A DNA stretch of 64,000 nt from Allobosea thiooxidans (GTDB taxonomy: Bacteria > Pseudomonadota > Alphaproteobacteria > Rhizobiales > Beijerinckiaceae): assembly GCF_900168195.1 (NCBI RefSeq), contig NZ_FUYX01000004.1, positions 62,001 through 126,000 on the forward strand, read 5' to 3'. This document shows positions 1 to 9,162 of this stretch, in pieces. Numbering within the stretch: the stretch's first letter is position 1; each line of letters starts with the position of its first letter. The position numbers and the translations under genes were made by a program. The notes under the pieces are model-generated. The model was given only the letters and a program-made list of their open reading frames with translations, was not told the DNA's origin and did not search any database.

Positions 1-13
1 GGATGACGCCTCT

Positions 14-388
14 TCAGAGCGTCTTGACGTAGTTCTGGTATTCGGCCTCGTTCATCAGGGCGTCGAGCTCGGCAGCGTCCTTGATCTTGATCTTGAGGAA
101 CCAGCCCTTGCCGGCCGGATCTTCGTTGACGGTGCCCGGCGCACCCTCGAGCTCGGCATTGACCTCGACGACCTCGCCCGAGACCGGGGCGTAGACCTCG
201 GAAGCGGCCTTGACGCTCTCGACCACGGCAGCCTCGCCGCCCTTGCTCAGCGCCTTGCCGACAGCCGGCAGCTCGACGAAGACGACGTCGCCGAGCTGCG
301 ACTGGGCGTAGTCGGAGATGCCGACAGTGCCGACGTCACCCTCGACGCGGATATATTCGTGGTCCTTGCTGTAACGGGTCTCGGCCAT
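14..388 (-). CDS. gcvH: Glycine cleavage system H protein
   Basis: Lipoyl carrier of the glycine cleavage system; its lipoyl arm takes the aminomethyl group made by GcvP, presents it to GcvT and is then reoxidised by the L protein. The product is 124 aa, the usual length. The lipoylation site is Lys60 in ESVKA, inside a lipoyl-domain fold, and the C-terminus carries the family-like NEAEYQNYV. The start has AGGAGG five bases upstream. It follows gcvT by 33 bases on the same strand, so both are probably read from the riboswitch-controlled transcript. gcvP would be expected beyond the left edge, which cannot be checked here. Confidence 0.97.
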   Translation of the reverse strand: MAETRYSKDHEYIRVEGDVGTVGISDYAQSQLGDVVFVELPAVGKALSKGGEAAVVESVKAASEVYAPVSGEVVEVNAELEGAPGTVNEDPAGKGWFLKIKIKDAAELDALMNEAEYQNYVKTL

Positions 389-421
389 GGTTTCCTCCTG
401 GCGAAAAATTGGAAAATCGGG

Positions 422-1585
422 TCAGCGCTTGTAGTGGTGCGGCACGAAAGGCATCGGCGCCACCACCGCCGGCAGCGGCTTGCCGCGGACGATGAGGTTG
501 AGCTTCGTGCCCGGCGCGGAATGCGCCTTGGCGACGTAGCCCATGGCGCAGGGGCCGTTCAGCGTCGGGCCGAAGCCGCCCGAGGTCACGGTGCCGATCA
601 CCTCGCCTTCGGGCGTCGCGATCTCGGTGCCCTCGCGGGCCGGGGCGCGCCCTTCGGGCAGCAGGCCGACACGGACGCGCGAGGTGCCCTCGGCGAGCTC
701 GCGCTGGATGCGCGCGGCGCCGGGGAAGCCGCCTTCCTCGCGGCGGCGCTTCTGGAGCGACCAGTTCAGTCCCGCCTCGATCGGCGAAGTGGTGGTGTCG
801 ATGTCGTGGCCGTAGAGGCACAGGCCCGCCTCGAGACGCAGCGAATCACGGGCACCGAGGCCGATCGGCTTGACGTTGCCGTCGAGCAGCAGCGTGTCCC
901 AGATCTCGCCGATCTTCGTCGCGGCGGCCGAAATCTCGTAGCCGTCCTCACCGGTATAGCCGGAGCGGCTGACATTCGCCTTGATGCCGGCGATCTTCAT
1001 CGTGCGGGAGGTCATGAAGCCCATCTCGGCGGCTTCCGGCGCCAGCGCGGCGAGTGCAGCCTCGGCGCCCGGGCCCTGCAGGGCGATCAGGCCGCGATGC
1101 TCGGCCCGGATCAGCTTCACATTGGACGGCAGGCGCGCCTCGATATGGGGATAGTCGGCGTCCTTGCAGGCAGCGTTGACGACGAGATAGAGCGCGCCGT
1201 CCTCGTCGGAGTCGGCCGAGCGCGTCACCATCAGGTCGTCGAGGATGCCGCCCTCATCGTTGAGAAGCTGCGAATAGCGCTGCTTGCCGGGGGCCAGATT
1301 GACGATGTCCGCGGGAATCAGCGCCTCGAGCGCCTTCGCGGTGGTCTCGTGGTCGGGGCCGACCAGGAAGGCCTGGCCCATATGCGAGACGTCGAAAAGC
1401 CCAGCCTTCTCGCGCGTCCAGTTGTGCTCGGTCAGGATGCCCGAGGGGTACTGCACCGGCATGTCGTAGCCGGCAAAGGGCACCATGCGGGCGCCGAGCG
1501 CGACATGGCGGGCATGAAGCGGCGTCTTCAGCGGCGCGGGCGCGCCGGCGGTGTCGGTTGTGGCCTCAAGAGCCTCGGCAGCCAT
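422..1585 (-). CDS. gcvT: Glycine cleavage system T protein (aminomethyltransferase)
   Basis: Transfers the methylene group from the H-protein-bound aminomethyl intermediate to tetrahydrofolate, releasing ammonia. The protein is 387 aa with the GcvT folate-binding fold: FDVSHMG near residues 64-70, GGILDDL with the probable catalytic Asp116, and a C-terminal barrel domain with GTVTSGGFGPTL. About 20 extra N-terminal residues precede the conserved TPLHARHVALGARMVPFAGY core. A GGGAGG ribosome site lies upstream of the ATG. It is the first gene after the glycine riboswitch and is followed by gcvH, so glycine should induce it. Confidence 0.96.
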   Translation of the reverse strand: MAAEALEATTDTAGAPAPLKTPLHARHVALGARMVPFAGYDMPVQYPSGILTEHNWTREKAGLFDVSHMGQAFLVGPDHETTAKALEALIPADIVNLAPGKQRYSQLLNDEGGILDDLMVTRSADSDEDGALYLVVNAACKDADYPHIEARLPSNVKLIRAEHRGLIALQGPGAEAALAALAPEAAEMGFMTSRTMKIAGIKANVSRSGYTGEDGYEISAAATKIGEIWDTLLLDGNVKPIGLGARDSLRLEAGLCLYGHDIDTTTSPIEAGLNWSLQKRRREEGGFPGAARIQRELAEGTSRVRVGLLPEGRAPAREGTEIATPEGEVIGTVTSGGFGPTLNGPCAMGYVAKAHSAPGTKLNLIVRGKPLPAVVAPMPFVPHHYKR

Positions 1586-1640
1586 GGCATGCCCCTCCCA
1601 GAATCGAGCGCAAGCTCCGGACGGTATCGTCCGGAACGCG

Positions 1641-1833
1641 CCCCCTCTGTCTCGGGACCTGAGAGATTTCCCCGCCCGGCCGCGAAGCCGGACAAGTTAC
1701 ACCCGTCGGTGGGCGGGATCGCTCCCGCCTCTTTCCAGAGCGCCAAGTCCCCAGCGGTCCTTTTGCCTGAGCGTTTCCGGGGCGGTTGCGCCTTCGGCGC
1801 CGGGCCTCGAAAGGCCCGGTCTCTCCCGCGGGG
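1641..1833 (-). promoter_or_regulatory. Tandem glycine riboswitch upstream of gcvT
   Basis: Read on the minus strand, two consecutive glycine aptamers are visible. Aptamer 1 (about 1833 to 1749) begins GCGGGAGAGA, has the CGCCGAAGG..GCAA internal part and ends GCTCAGGCAAAAGGACCGC. Aptamer 2 (about 1740 to 1641) begins CTCTGGAAAGAGGCGG, has CACCGACGGGTGTAAC, and ends ATCTCTCAGGTCCCGAGACA. These match the known double-aptamer glycine riboswitch. The second aptamer ends about 55 bases before the gcvT start, leaving room for an expression platform that exposes or hides the GGGAGG ribosome site. Known members in front of gcv genes switch them on when glycine is abundant. Confidence 0.95.
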
Positions 1834-1849
1834 ATATGCGGCTTGGGCA

Positions 1850-1877
1850 CAGATACAAGACGCACCGGCTTAGTCAA
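1850..1877 (-). promoter_or_regulatory. Candidate sigma-70 promoter for the gcv riboswitch transcript
   Basis: On the minus strand TTGACT and TATCTG are separated by 16 bases. Transcription would begin about 10 bases before the first aptamer, which is a sensible position. The -35 is close to consensus and the -10 matches only in its first three bases. Position is the main support. Confidence 0.4.
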
Positions 1878-1912
1878 TCGGCGCGCTGCCCGGATTCACG
1901 GCAAAGCCGCGC

Positions 1913-2521
1913 TTATCGGCGGCGATGGCGCGCCGGCGCGGGACCGCCGCCGCCCAGGCCGACGATGATCTCGACATCCCCGCTGCCCGCCGGAACGACG
2001 ATGCCGTCCTCGACATGGGTGAAGTCGGCGCCGCCCTGGCCGCCCGCGATCGTCGCGCCGACCCGCGACGAACGGCGCGCGACGACGCTGGTGCCGCGCG
2101 TGACCGTCGTCGTCAGCGTCGCGCCGTAGCTGCCCGGGCTGCCGGCCGGGCCGAGCAGAACGCGCCCCTCGACGCCGACCTTGAGCCGGAAGCCGCCATT
2201 GCCCGTCGGCGTGCACTCGCGCGCGACATCGTTGATCGAGATCTGGTAGCGCAGGCCGCCGCTGTCCTGGCCGGCCTGGGCCCGGATCGCCGCGCCGCCA
2301 TCGGCGACGATGACCTGCGGGCAGACCAGCGGATCGATGTCGTCGTCCTTCGGCAGCTGATCGGCCACCGGCGGCTTCGTCGACTGGAACATCAGGACGT
2401 TGCCGATCGTCTGCGCCGTGCTCGGCTGGCCCGTCGAGGAGGAGGAGCCGCAGCCGGCAAGGCCGAGGCAGAGAAGCGGCAGGGCGAGCCAGCGGCCCGC
2501 AGTCAAAGTCTGATCGATCAA
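1913..2521 (-). CDS. Putative outer-membrane lipoprotein
   Basis: Probable lipoprotein of 202 aa, function unknown. The only sensible start is TTG at 2521: it overlaps the stop of the preceding IalB-like gene (TTGA), has GGAGG upstream, and gives a lipoprotein signal ending in the lipobox LAGC followed by a Ser-rich linker. A domain with VCPQVIVADGGAAIR and YQISINDVARECTP follows, then a glycine-rich C-terminus. The overlap implies translational coupling with the upstream gene. A long open frame continues upstream of the TTG but shadows the IalB gene. No family function could be assigned. Confidence 0.75.
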   Translation of the reverse strand: MIDQTLTAGRWLALPLLCLGLAGCGSSSSTGQPSTAQTIGNVLMFQSTKPPVADQLPKDDDIDPLVCPQVIVADGGAAIRAQAGQDSGGLRYQISINDVARECTPTGNGGFRLKVGVEGRVLLGPAGSPGSYGATLTTTVTRGTSVVARRSSRVGATIAGGQGGADFTHVEDGIVVPAGSGDVEIIVGLGGGGPAPARHRRR

Positions 2522-3027
2522 GGCAGCGCCTCCACGCCAGGGCCGAAGCCGTTGAGCGAGACGGGCACGCCCACCCCCTCCTCCGGCGTCTGGAATACGA
2601 TGAATGTGGCGTTCTTGCCGCCCTTGAGCTGGCCCATCAGATTGTCGTCCATCACCACCTCGGCAACGCAGCCGGTGGTCAGGCAGCGCACGAAGCCCGC
2701 CCGGCCGATATCCTTGTCGTCGATCTTCAGGCCGAGGCCGGAGGGCAGCAGCACGCCGAGCGGCGCGACGACGCGCAGCAGGCGGCTCTTCTGATCGGCT
2801 GTCTTCAGCACGATGACGAGCAGGGTGAGATTCGGCCTGTCCTCGGCCGCGACGTTCTGGACGAGCGCGCATTGCTCGGTCTTGGCGCCGGGCGGAACCT
2901 CGCAGCGCATCTGCCAGTCGCCATGTGTCGAACGCACCGCACCCTGCGCGAAAGCGGAGCCGGCGGCGAGGGTCGCTCCCATGAGCGCAAGCGCCAAGGC
3001 GCCGGCCGCCCCGATGATCCTCATCAT
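2518..3027 (-). CDS. Invasion-associated locus B (IalB) family exported protein
   Basis: Small exported protein of the IalB family, which is widespread in Hyphomicrobiales and was named after a Bartonella invasion locus; its role in free-living species is unclear. Starting at the ATG at 3027 it has 169 aa, a cleavable signal peptide ending GSAFAQ and the family pattern HGDWQMRCE, a central LLVIVLK strand and the Cys pair in RCLTTGCVAEV. GGAGG lies nine bases before this ATG; an in-frame ATG three codons earlier touches that site and is less likely. It overlaps the downstream lipoprotein start. Confidence 0.85.
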   Translation of the reverse strand: MMRIIGAAGALALALMGATLAAGSAFAQGAVRSTHGDWQMRCEVPPGAKTEQCALVQNVAAEDRPNLTLLVIVLKTADQKSRLLRVVAPLGVLLPSGLGLKIDDKDIGRAGFVRCLTTGCVAEVVMDDNLMGQLKGGKNATFIVFQTPEEGVGVPVSLNGFGPGVEALP

Positions 3028-3387
3028 GCCTGCCATCCTCCAAACCGTTTTGCGAACCGCAGCAGGAGCGCAAGAATCAGGCAAAACGCCGACCGCGCGC
3101 GAGAATCCCGCCGCCCTTCTTCGTAAAATGCGTTGGGACCATGCAGGCCGGGCCCTGTCAAGGCGGGCCGGCCGACGCCCGCGCCCTTCGGTCAAGACCT
3201 CGCGCGATTATGCCGCACTGTCGGCGGGGGCGGTCTTCATTGCCCCACTGGCGCAAGCGTGATCTTTGATTTATCGCAATCCCGAAGAGCAAGGCGGCCT
3301 CGCGGTCGCCCCTTCGTGCGTGGGACCAAAACAGCGACCGATACCGGTCAGGCCCCGCGCAGGTCGATTGAGGAGCATGTCGGATCG
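3028..3387. other. Intergenic region upstream of the cytochrome oxidase operon
   Basis: These 360 bases separate the divergent IalB-like gene and ctaC and should hold promoters for both. No coding frame here is convincing. The ctaC-proximal half contains an imperfect FNR/FixK-type palindrome, listed separately. No strong sigma-70 match was seen. Confidence 0.6.
3266..3279 (+). promoter_or_regulatory. Weak candidate FNR/FixK-type site upstream of ctaC
   Basis: TTGATTTATCGCAA matches seven of the eight fixed positions of the TTGA-N6-TCAA palindrome bound by FNR, FixK and related regulators. It lies about 110 bases before the ctaC start. Such a site would fit oxygen-dependent control of an aa3 oxidase, but one imperfect match is weak evidence. 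Confidence 0.25.
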
Positions 3388-4266
3388 ATGCGATTTCTGA
3401 GCAGGACCTTTGCAACCGCGGCCGCCACGGCCCTTGCCGTCGCCGCGCTGGCGACCGTCCCGGCCGTCGCCGGCACCGGCATGCCCTCCCCCTGGCAGCT
3501 GAACCTGCAGGGCGCCGCGACTCCGGTCGCGGAGTACATCCACTGGTTCCATGACTGGCTGAACGTCATCATCATCGGCGTCACGCTCTTCGTGCTCGCG
3601 CTGCTGATCTATGTGGTCTTCCGCTTCAACGAGAAGGCCAACCCGATCCCCTCGAAGACCACCCACAACGCCCTGATCGAGGTGATCTGGACCGTGGTTC
3701 CGGTCCTCATCCTCGTCGTCATCGCGATTCCCTCCTTCCGTCTGCTGAAGCTGCAGCTCGAGGTGCCGCAGGCCGACATCACCATGAAGGTGACCGGGAA
3801 GCAGTGGTACTGGTCCTATGAATACGCCCAGGACAACGGCGCCTTCGGTTTCGATTCGCTGATGCTGGACGAAAAGCAGCGCGCCGAGGCGATCGCCGGC
3901 AAGAAGATCGCCGAGGCCGAGGCTCCCCGCCTGCTCGCCGTCGACAACGAGGCGGTGGTCCCGGTCGGCAAGATCGTCCGCGTCCAGGTCACCGGCGCCG
4001 ACGTCATCCACAAGTTCACGGTGCCGTCCTTCGGCATCAAGATCGACGCCATCCCCGGCCGCCTGAACGAGACCTGGTTCAAGGCCGAGCGCGAAGGCAT
4101 CTATTATGGCCAGTGCTCGTTCGTCTGCGGCCAGAACCACGCCTACATGCCGATCGCCTTCCGCGTCGTCAGCCAGGAGCGCTACGCCGCCTGGCTCGCG
4201 GAAGCGAAGCAGAAATTCGCCAATGCCGAAGACGCGGGCCGCAAGCTCGCCGCCGCGTCCAAGTAA
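3388..4266 (+). CDS. ctaC: Cytochrome c oxidase subunit II
   Basis: Subunit II of the aa3-type oxidase; it accepts electrons from cytochrome c at the binuclear CuA centre. The product is 292 aa with an N-terminal signal sequence ending near PAVAG, two membrane helices (about residues 60-80 and 100-120) and a periplasmic cupredoxin domain. CuA ligands are His208, Cys243, Cys247, His251 and Met254, in CSFVCGQNHAYM. The residue after Cys-Ser is Phe where many homologues have Glu; that position binds copper through its backbone carbonyl, so activity need not be lost. AGGAG lies 12 bases before the chosen ATG. It heads the operon, 20 bases before ctaD. Confidence 0.97.
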   Translation: MRFLSRTFATAAATALAVAALATVPAVAGTGMPSPWQLNLQGAATPVAEYIHWFHDWLNVIIIGVTLFVLALLIYVVFRFNEKANPIPSKTTHNALIEVIWTVVPVLILVVIAIPSFRLLKLQLEVPQADITMKVTGKQWYWSYEYAQDNGAFGFDSLMLDEKQRAEAIAGKKIAEAEAPRLLAVDNEAVVPVGKIVRVQVTGADVIHKFTVPSFGIKIDAIPGRLNETWFKAEREGIYYGQCSFVCGQNHAYMPIAFRVVSQERYAAWLAEAKQKFANAEDAGRKLAAASK

Positions 4267-4283
4267 TTCGCCGAGGAGACTAG

Positions 4284-5918
<1,635 letters not shown>

Positions 5919-5924
5919 GACAAA

Positions 5925-5951
5925 GGCGGCGGGCCTTCCCGGCCCGCCGCC
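5925..5951 (+). terminator. GC-rich hairpin between ctaD and ctaB
   Basis: A perfect 11-bp inverted repeat, GGCGGCGGGCC and GGCCCGCCGCC around TTCCC, starts seven bases after the ctaD stop. A pyrimidine run (CGCCCCTCCC) follows rather than a T tract. It could act as a partial terminator or as a 3' stabiliser that makes structural subunits more abundant than assembly factors. Confidence 0.5.
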
Positions 5952-5997
5952 GCCCCTCCCCCGAGCGCCCATGACGGGCGTTCCGGAGACGGGCGGC

Positions 5998-7008
5998 ATG
6001 AAACAGCCGCGAACACCCCTGCGCCCACGGGCGCCGTTGAAGAGTACGAAGACGACCCGAGTGATGTCTGCTGCGTTCGAAACCCGTACCGACAGCCTGG
6101 TTGCCTCGACAGGCGAAGCGCGCGACTTCTTCGCGCTGCTGAAGCCCCGGGTCATGTCGCTCGTCGTGGTCACGGCGCTGACCGGCATGGCCACGGCGCC
6201 GGGCTCGGTGCACCCGGTCCTTGCGCTGGCCGCCCTGATCGCCATCGCGGTGGGCGCCGGCGCCTCGGGCTGCCTCAACATGTGGTACGACGCCGATATC
6301 GACGCGCTGATGAGCCGCACGGCCAAGCGCCCGATTCCCGCCGGCCGCATCCTGCCCTCGGAGGCGCTCGCCTTCGGCCTGACGCTGTCGGTCGGCTCGG
6401 TGCTGGTGCTCGGCCTGATCGCGAACGCGCTCGCGGCCTTCATGCTCGCCTTCACGATCTTCTTCTACGCCGTCGTCTACTCGATGTGGCTGAAGCGCTG
6501 GACGCCGCAGAACATCGTCATCGGCGGCGCTGCCGGCGCCTTCCCGCCGATGATCGGCGAGGCGGTGGTGACCGGCGATTTCGGCTGGCACTCGCTCGTT
6601 CTGTTCGCGATCATCTTCCTGTGGACGCCACCGCATTTCTGGGCGCTGGCGCTGGTCAAGTCGGGCGACTACGAGCGCGCCGGCATCCCGATGATGCCGA
6701 ATGTCGCCGGCCCCGCCGCGACCCGCCGGCAGATCGTGCTCTATTCGCTGATCATGGCCCCCGTTGCGGTCCTGCCGGCACTGATGGGCTTCGGCGGGCT
6801 GCTCTATCTGGCCGTCTCGGTCACGACCGGCCTCGCCATGATCTGGCTTTCGATCCAGGTCTGGCGCCGCACGGAGGGCAAGCCCGCCGTGAAGGCCGCC
6901 TGGTCGCTGTTCGGCTTCTCGATCCTCTATCTCTTCCTGCTCTTCGCGGTCCTGCTGGTCGAGAACGGGCTCGGCCTGATGTGGGCCCTGCCGAAGGTGA
7001 TCGGATGA
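5998..7008 (+). CDS. ctaB: Protohaem IX farnesyltransferase (haem O synthase)
   Basis: Farnesylates haem B to haem O, the precursor of the haem A needed by CtaD. It is a UbiA-superfamily membrane protein with about nine helices; the first Asp-rich motif is [15 protein letters not shown] and a second conserved loop has [16 protein letters not shown]. The ATG at 5998 is chosen because GGAG lies nine bases upstream, giving 336 aa; in-frame starts at 5971 and 6064 are possible. The N-terminal 35 residues are basic and poorly conserved. Its stop overlaps the next small gene as ATGA. Confidence 0.95.
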   Translation: MKQPRTPLRPRAPLKSTKTTRVMSAAFETRTDSLVASTGEARDFFALLKPRVMSLVVVTALTGMATAPGSVHPVLALAALIAIAVGAGASGCLNMWYDADIDALMSRTAKRPIPAGRILPSEALAFGLTLSVGSVLVLGLIANALAAFMLAFTIFFYAVVYSMWLKRWTPQNIVIGGAAGAFPPMIGEAVVTGDFGWHSLVLFAIIFLWTPPHFWALALVKSGDYERAGIPMMPNVAGPAATRRQIVLYSLIMAPVAVLPALMGFGGLLYLAVSVTTGLAMIWLSIQVWRRTEGKPAVKAAWSLFGFSILYLFLLFAVLLVENGLGLMWALPKVIG

Positions 7009-7178
7009 GCGAGCAGCAGCCCCAGAAGCCCGTGCCGGCCCCGTTCTCGCCGGAGGACATGGCGCGCCGCCGCCGCCGCTCCATCGCGCTCGCGCTGGTG
7101 CTCGGCGGGCTCGTGATCTTCTTCTTCGTGGTGACGCTGGTGAAGACCGGCCCCGCGATCCTGAACCGGCCGCTGTGA
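7005..7178 (+). CDS. CoxF-like small membrane protein
   Basis: A 57-aa single-pass protein between ctaB and ctaG. The N-terminus is proline-rich and cytoplasmic, followed by a basic run (ARRRRRS) and one membrane helix around residues 27-47. It occupies the position of the tiny gene often called coxF in Hyphomicrobiales oxidase operons. Its start overlaps the ctaB stop (ATGA) and its stop overlaps the ctaG start (TGATG), so translational coupling is likely. An accessory role in oxidase assembly is inferred from position only. Confidence 0.8.
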   Translation: MSEQQPQKPVPAPFSPEDMARRRRRSIALALVLGGLVIFFFVVTLVKTGPAILNRPL

Positions 7179-7789
7179 TGACGAACCCCGCCCCCCAGAA
7201 GCCGAAGGGCAACCCGGCGCGCACCGCGCTGATCTGCGTCGGCGTGGCCTTCGGCATGCTCGGCGCCTCCTTCGCGGCGGTGCCGCTCTACGACCTGTTC
7301 TGCAAGGTCACCGGCTTCGGCGGCACGCCGATGGTCGGCACGGCCGGCGCCGGCAAGATTCTCGACCGGACGATGTCGGTGCGCTTCGACGCCAATGTCG
7401 CGCCGGGGCTGGGCTGGAAGTTCGAGGCGGAAAGCCCCGAGATCAAGGTCAAGGTCGGCGCGACGCAGACCGTGTTCTACAAGATGACGAATCGCTCGGA
7501 CCGCACGGTGACCGGCGTCGCGACCTACAACGTCGCGCCGGACAAGGCCGCGGCCTATTTCGTCAAGATCCAGTGCTTCTGCTTCACCGAGCACACGCTG
7601 AAGCCCGGCGAGAGCTTCGAGGCGCCGGTGGTGTTCTATATCGACCCCGAGATCGCTGATAACCGCGAGCTCGACGGCGTCCACGCCATCACGCTCTCCT
7701 ACACCTATTTCGCCTCCAAGGCGGGCCAGCCCGTCGCCGAGGACAAGGCCGGCTCCGTCAAGGATGACGTGGGCAATTCGAAACTGTAG
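7178..7789 (+). CDS. ctaG: Cytochrome c oxidase assembly protein CtaG/Cox11
   Basis: Copper chaperone that delivers Cu to the CuB site of CtaD. It is 203 aa from the ATG at 7178 (a GTG lies one codon earlier): a short cytoplasmic tail, one membrane helix around residues 18-37, and a periplasmic Ig-like domain. The copper-binding pair is Cys133 and Cys135 in QCFCFTEH, and Cys42 in DLFCKVTGFGG after the helix is also conserved in Cox11. All expected features are present. A 53-base gap separates it from ctaE. Confidence 0.97.
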   Translation: MTNPAPQKPKGNPARTALICVGVAFGMLGASFAAVPLYDLFCKVTGFGGTPMVGTAGAGKILDRTMSVRFDANVAPGLGWKFEAESPEIKVKVGATQTVFYKMTNRSDRTVTGVATYNVAPDKAAAYFVKIQCFCFTEHTLKPGESFEAPVVFYIDPEIADNRELDGVHAITLSYTYFASKAGQPVAEDKAGSVKDDVGNSKL

Positions 7790-7842
7790 AACGCGCTAGC
7801 ACACGAGCGCGGACAAGAAGCCGTACGCGGAGACTGAACACG

Positions 7843-8706
7843 ATGGCCGGGGCCCATACGAAGCACCACGACTACCACCTCGTCGATCCGAGCCCGTGGC
7901 CGCTCGTCGGCGCCGCGAGCGCGACGATCATGGCGATCGGCGCCGTGATGTGGATGAAGGCGCTGCCGGTGGGCGGCATGCATATCGGCCCGCTCGTCTT
8001 CGGCGTCGGCGTGATCGGCGTGCTCTACACCATGCTCTCCTGGTGGATCGACGTGGTGCGCGAGGCCGAGAAGGAAGGCCACCACACCCGCGTCGTCCAG
8101 ATCCATCACCGCTACGGCATGCTGATGTTCATCGCCTCCGAGGTGATGTTCTTCGTCGCCTGGTTCTGGGCCTATTTCGACGCCAGCCTGTTTGCGGGCG
8201 AGCAGATCAACTATCTGCGCTACGACTTCACCGGCGGGCACTGGCCGCCGAAGGGCATCGAGACCTTCGATCCCTGGCACCTGCCGCTGCTCAACACGCT
8301 GATCCTGCTGACCTCGGGCACGACCGTGACCTGGGCGCATTACGCCCTGATCAACAACGACCGCGCCGGGCTGAAGCAAGGCCTGTGGCTGACCGTGATC
8401 CTCGGCGTCCTGTTCACGATCACGCAGGGCTACGAGTATTCGCACGCCGCCTTCGCCTTCAGCGGCAACATCTACGGCGCCACCTTCTTCATGGCGACGG
8501 GCTTCCACGGCGCGCATGTCATCATCGGCACGATCTTCCTGGCGGTCTGCCTCTACCGAGCCTATCTCGGCCACTTCAAGCCGGACCAGCATCTCGGCTT
8601 CGAATTCGCCGCCTGGTACTGGCACTTCGTCGACGTGGTCTGGCTGTTCCTGTTCGCGTCGATCTATGTCTGGGGCGCCGGCGCGCACGCGGCCGCCGCG
8701 CACTGA
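7843..8706 (+). CDS. ctaE: Cytochrome c oxidase subunit III
   Basis: Third core subunit of the aa3 oxidase, with seven membrane helices; it stabilises subunit I and supports sustained proton uptake. The product is 287 aa, normal for alphaproteobacteria. Typical segments include HDYHLVDPSPWPL at the N-terminus, EVMFFVAWFWAYFD, GFHGAHVIIG and the C-terminal WYWHFVDVVWLFLF. GGAGA lies upstream of the ATG. A strong hairpin with a short T run follows, ending the oxidase core transcript. Confidence 0.98.
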   Translation: MAGAHTKHHDYHLVDPSPWPLVGAASATIMAIGAVMWMKALPVGGMHIGPLVFGVGVIGVLYTMLSWWIDVVREAEKEGHHTRVVQIHHRYGMLMFIASEVMFFVAWFWAYFDASLFAGEQINYLRYDFTGGHWPPKGIETFDPWHLPLLNTLILLTSGTTVTWAHYALINNDRAGLKQGLWLTVILGVLFTITQGYEYSHAAFAFSGNIYGATFFMATGFHGAHVIIGTIFLAVCLYRAYLGHFKPDQHLGFEFAAWYWHFVDVVWLFLFASIYVWGAGAHAAAAH

Positions 8707-8744
8707 GCCAGCGCTTCACCGCGTCCTCGCGGTTCTCGTCTGAC

Positions 8745-8773
8745 GAAAGGCGGCCGCGAGGCCGCCTTTCCTG
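8745..8773 (+). terminator. Terminator-like hairpin after ctaE
   Basis: GAAAGGCGGCC and GGCCGCCTTTC form an 11-bp stem around a GCGA loop, 39 bases after the ctaE stop. The descending arm ends in TTTC, so it looks like a short intrinsic terminator, possibly allowing readthrough into the DUF983 and SURF1 genes. Confidence 0.7.
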
Positions 8774-8787
8774 CTTCGGAGGCTGCC

Positions 8788-9162
8788 ATGGCCGGTCCTG
8801 AACCCACACCCCCCTCCCCCTATTCGACCGGCCTCGCCGGGCGCTGCCCGCGCTGCGGGGAAGGCGCGCTGTTCGACGGCTTCCTCAAGCTGAAGCCGCG
8901 CTGCAACGCCTGCGGGCTCGACTACAAATTCGCCGATTCGGCCGACGGTCCGGCCGTCTTCATCATGCTGATCGCCGGCTTCGTCGTTCTGGGCGCGGCG
9001 CTCTATGTCGAGATCGCCTATGAGCCGCCGATCTGGCTCCATCTCATGATCTGGCTGCCGCTGGCCGTGATCATCTGCCTCGCGCTGCTGCGGCCGATGA
9101 AGGGTCTCGCGGTCGCGCTGCAATACGCCAACAAGGCCGAGGAAGGCAGGCGCGACAAGTGA
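8788..9162 (+). CDS. DUF983 family membrane protein
   Basis: A 124-aa protein with an N-terminal zinc-ribbon-like part (CPRCGEG near residues 20-25 and CNACG near 37-41) and two membrane helices around residues 55-75 and 83-100. DUF983 proteins are regularly found between ctaE and SURF1 in alphaproteobacteria; a role in oxidase biogenesis is inferred from that association. CGGAGG lies upstream of the ATG. Its stop overlaps the SURF1 GTG start as GTGA. Confidence 0.88.
   Translation: MAGPEPTPPSPYSTGLAGRCPRCGEGALFDGFLKLKPRCNACGLDYKFADSADGPAVFIMLIAGFVVLGAALYVEIAYEPPIWLHLMIWLPLAVIICLALLRPMKGLAVALQYANKAEEGRRDK

Noticed and set aside
359..1873. A 504-codon plus-strand open frame over gcvT.
   Set aside because: It opposes gcvT and crosses the glycine riboswitch, both of which are well supported.
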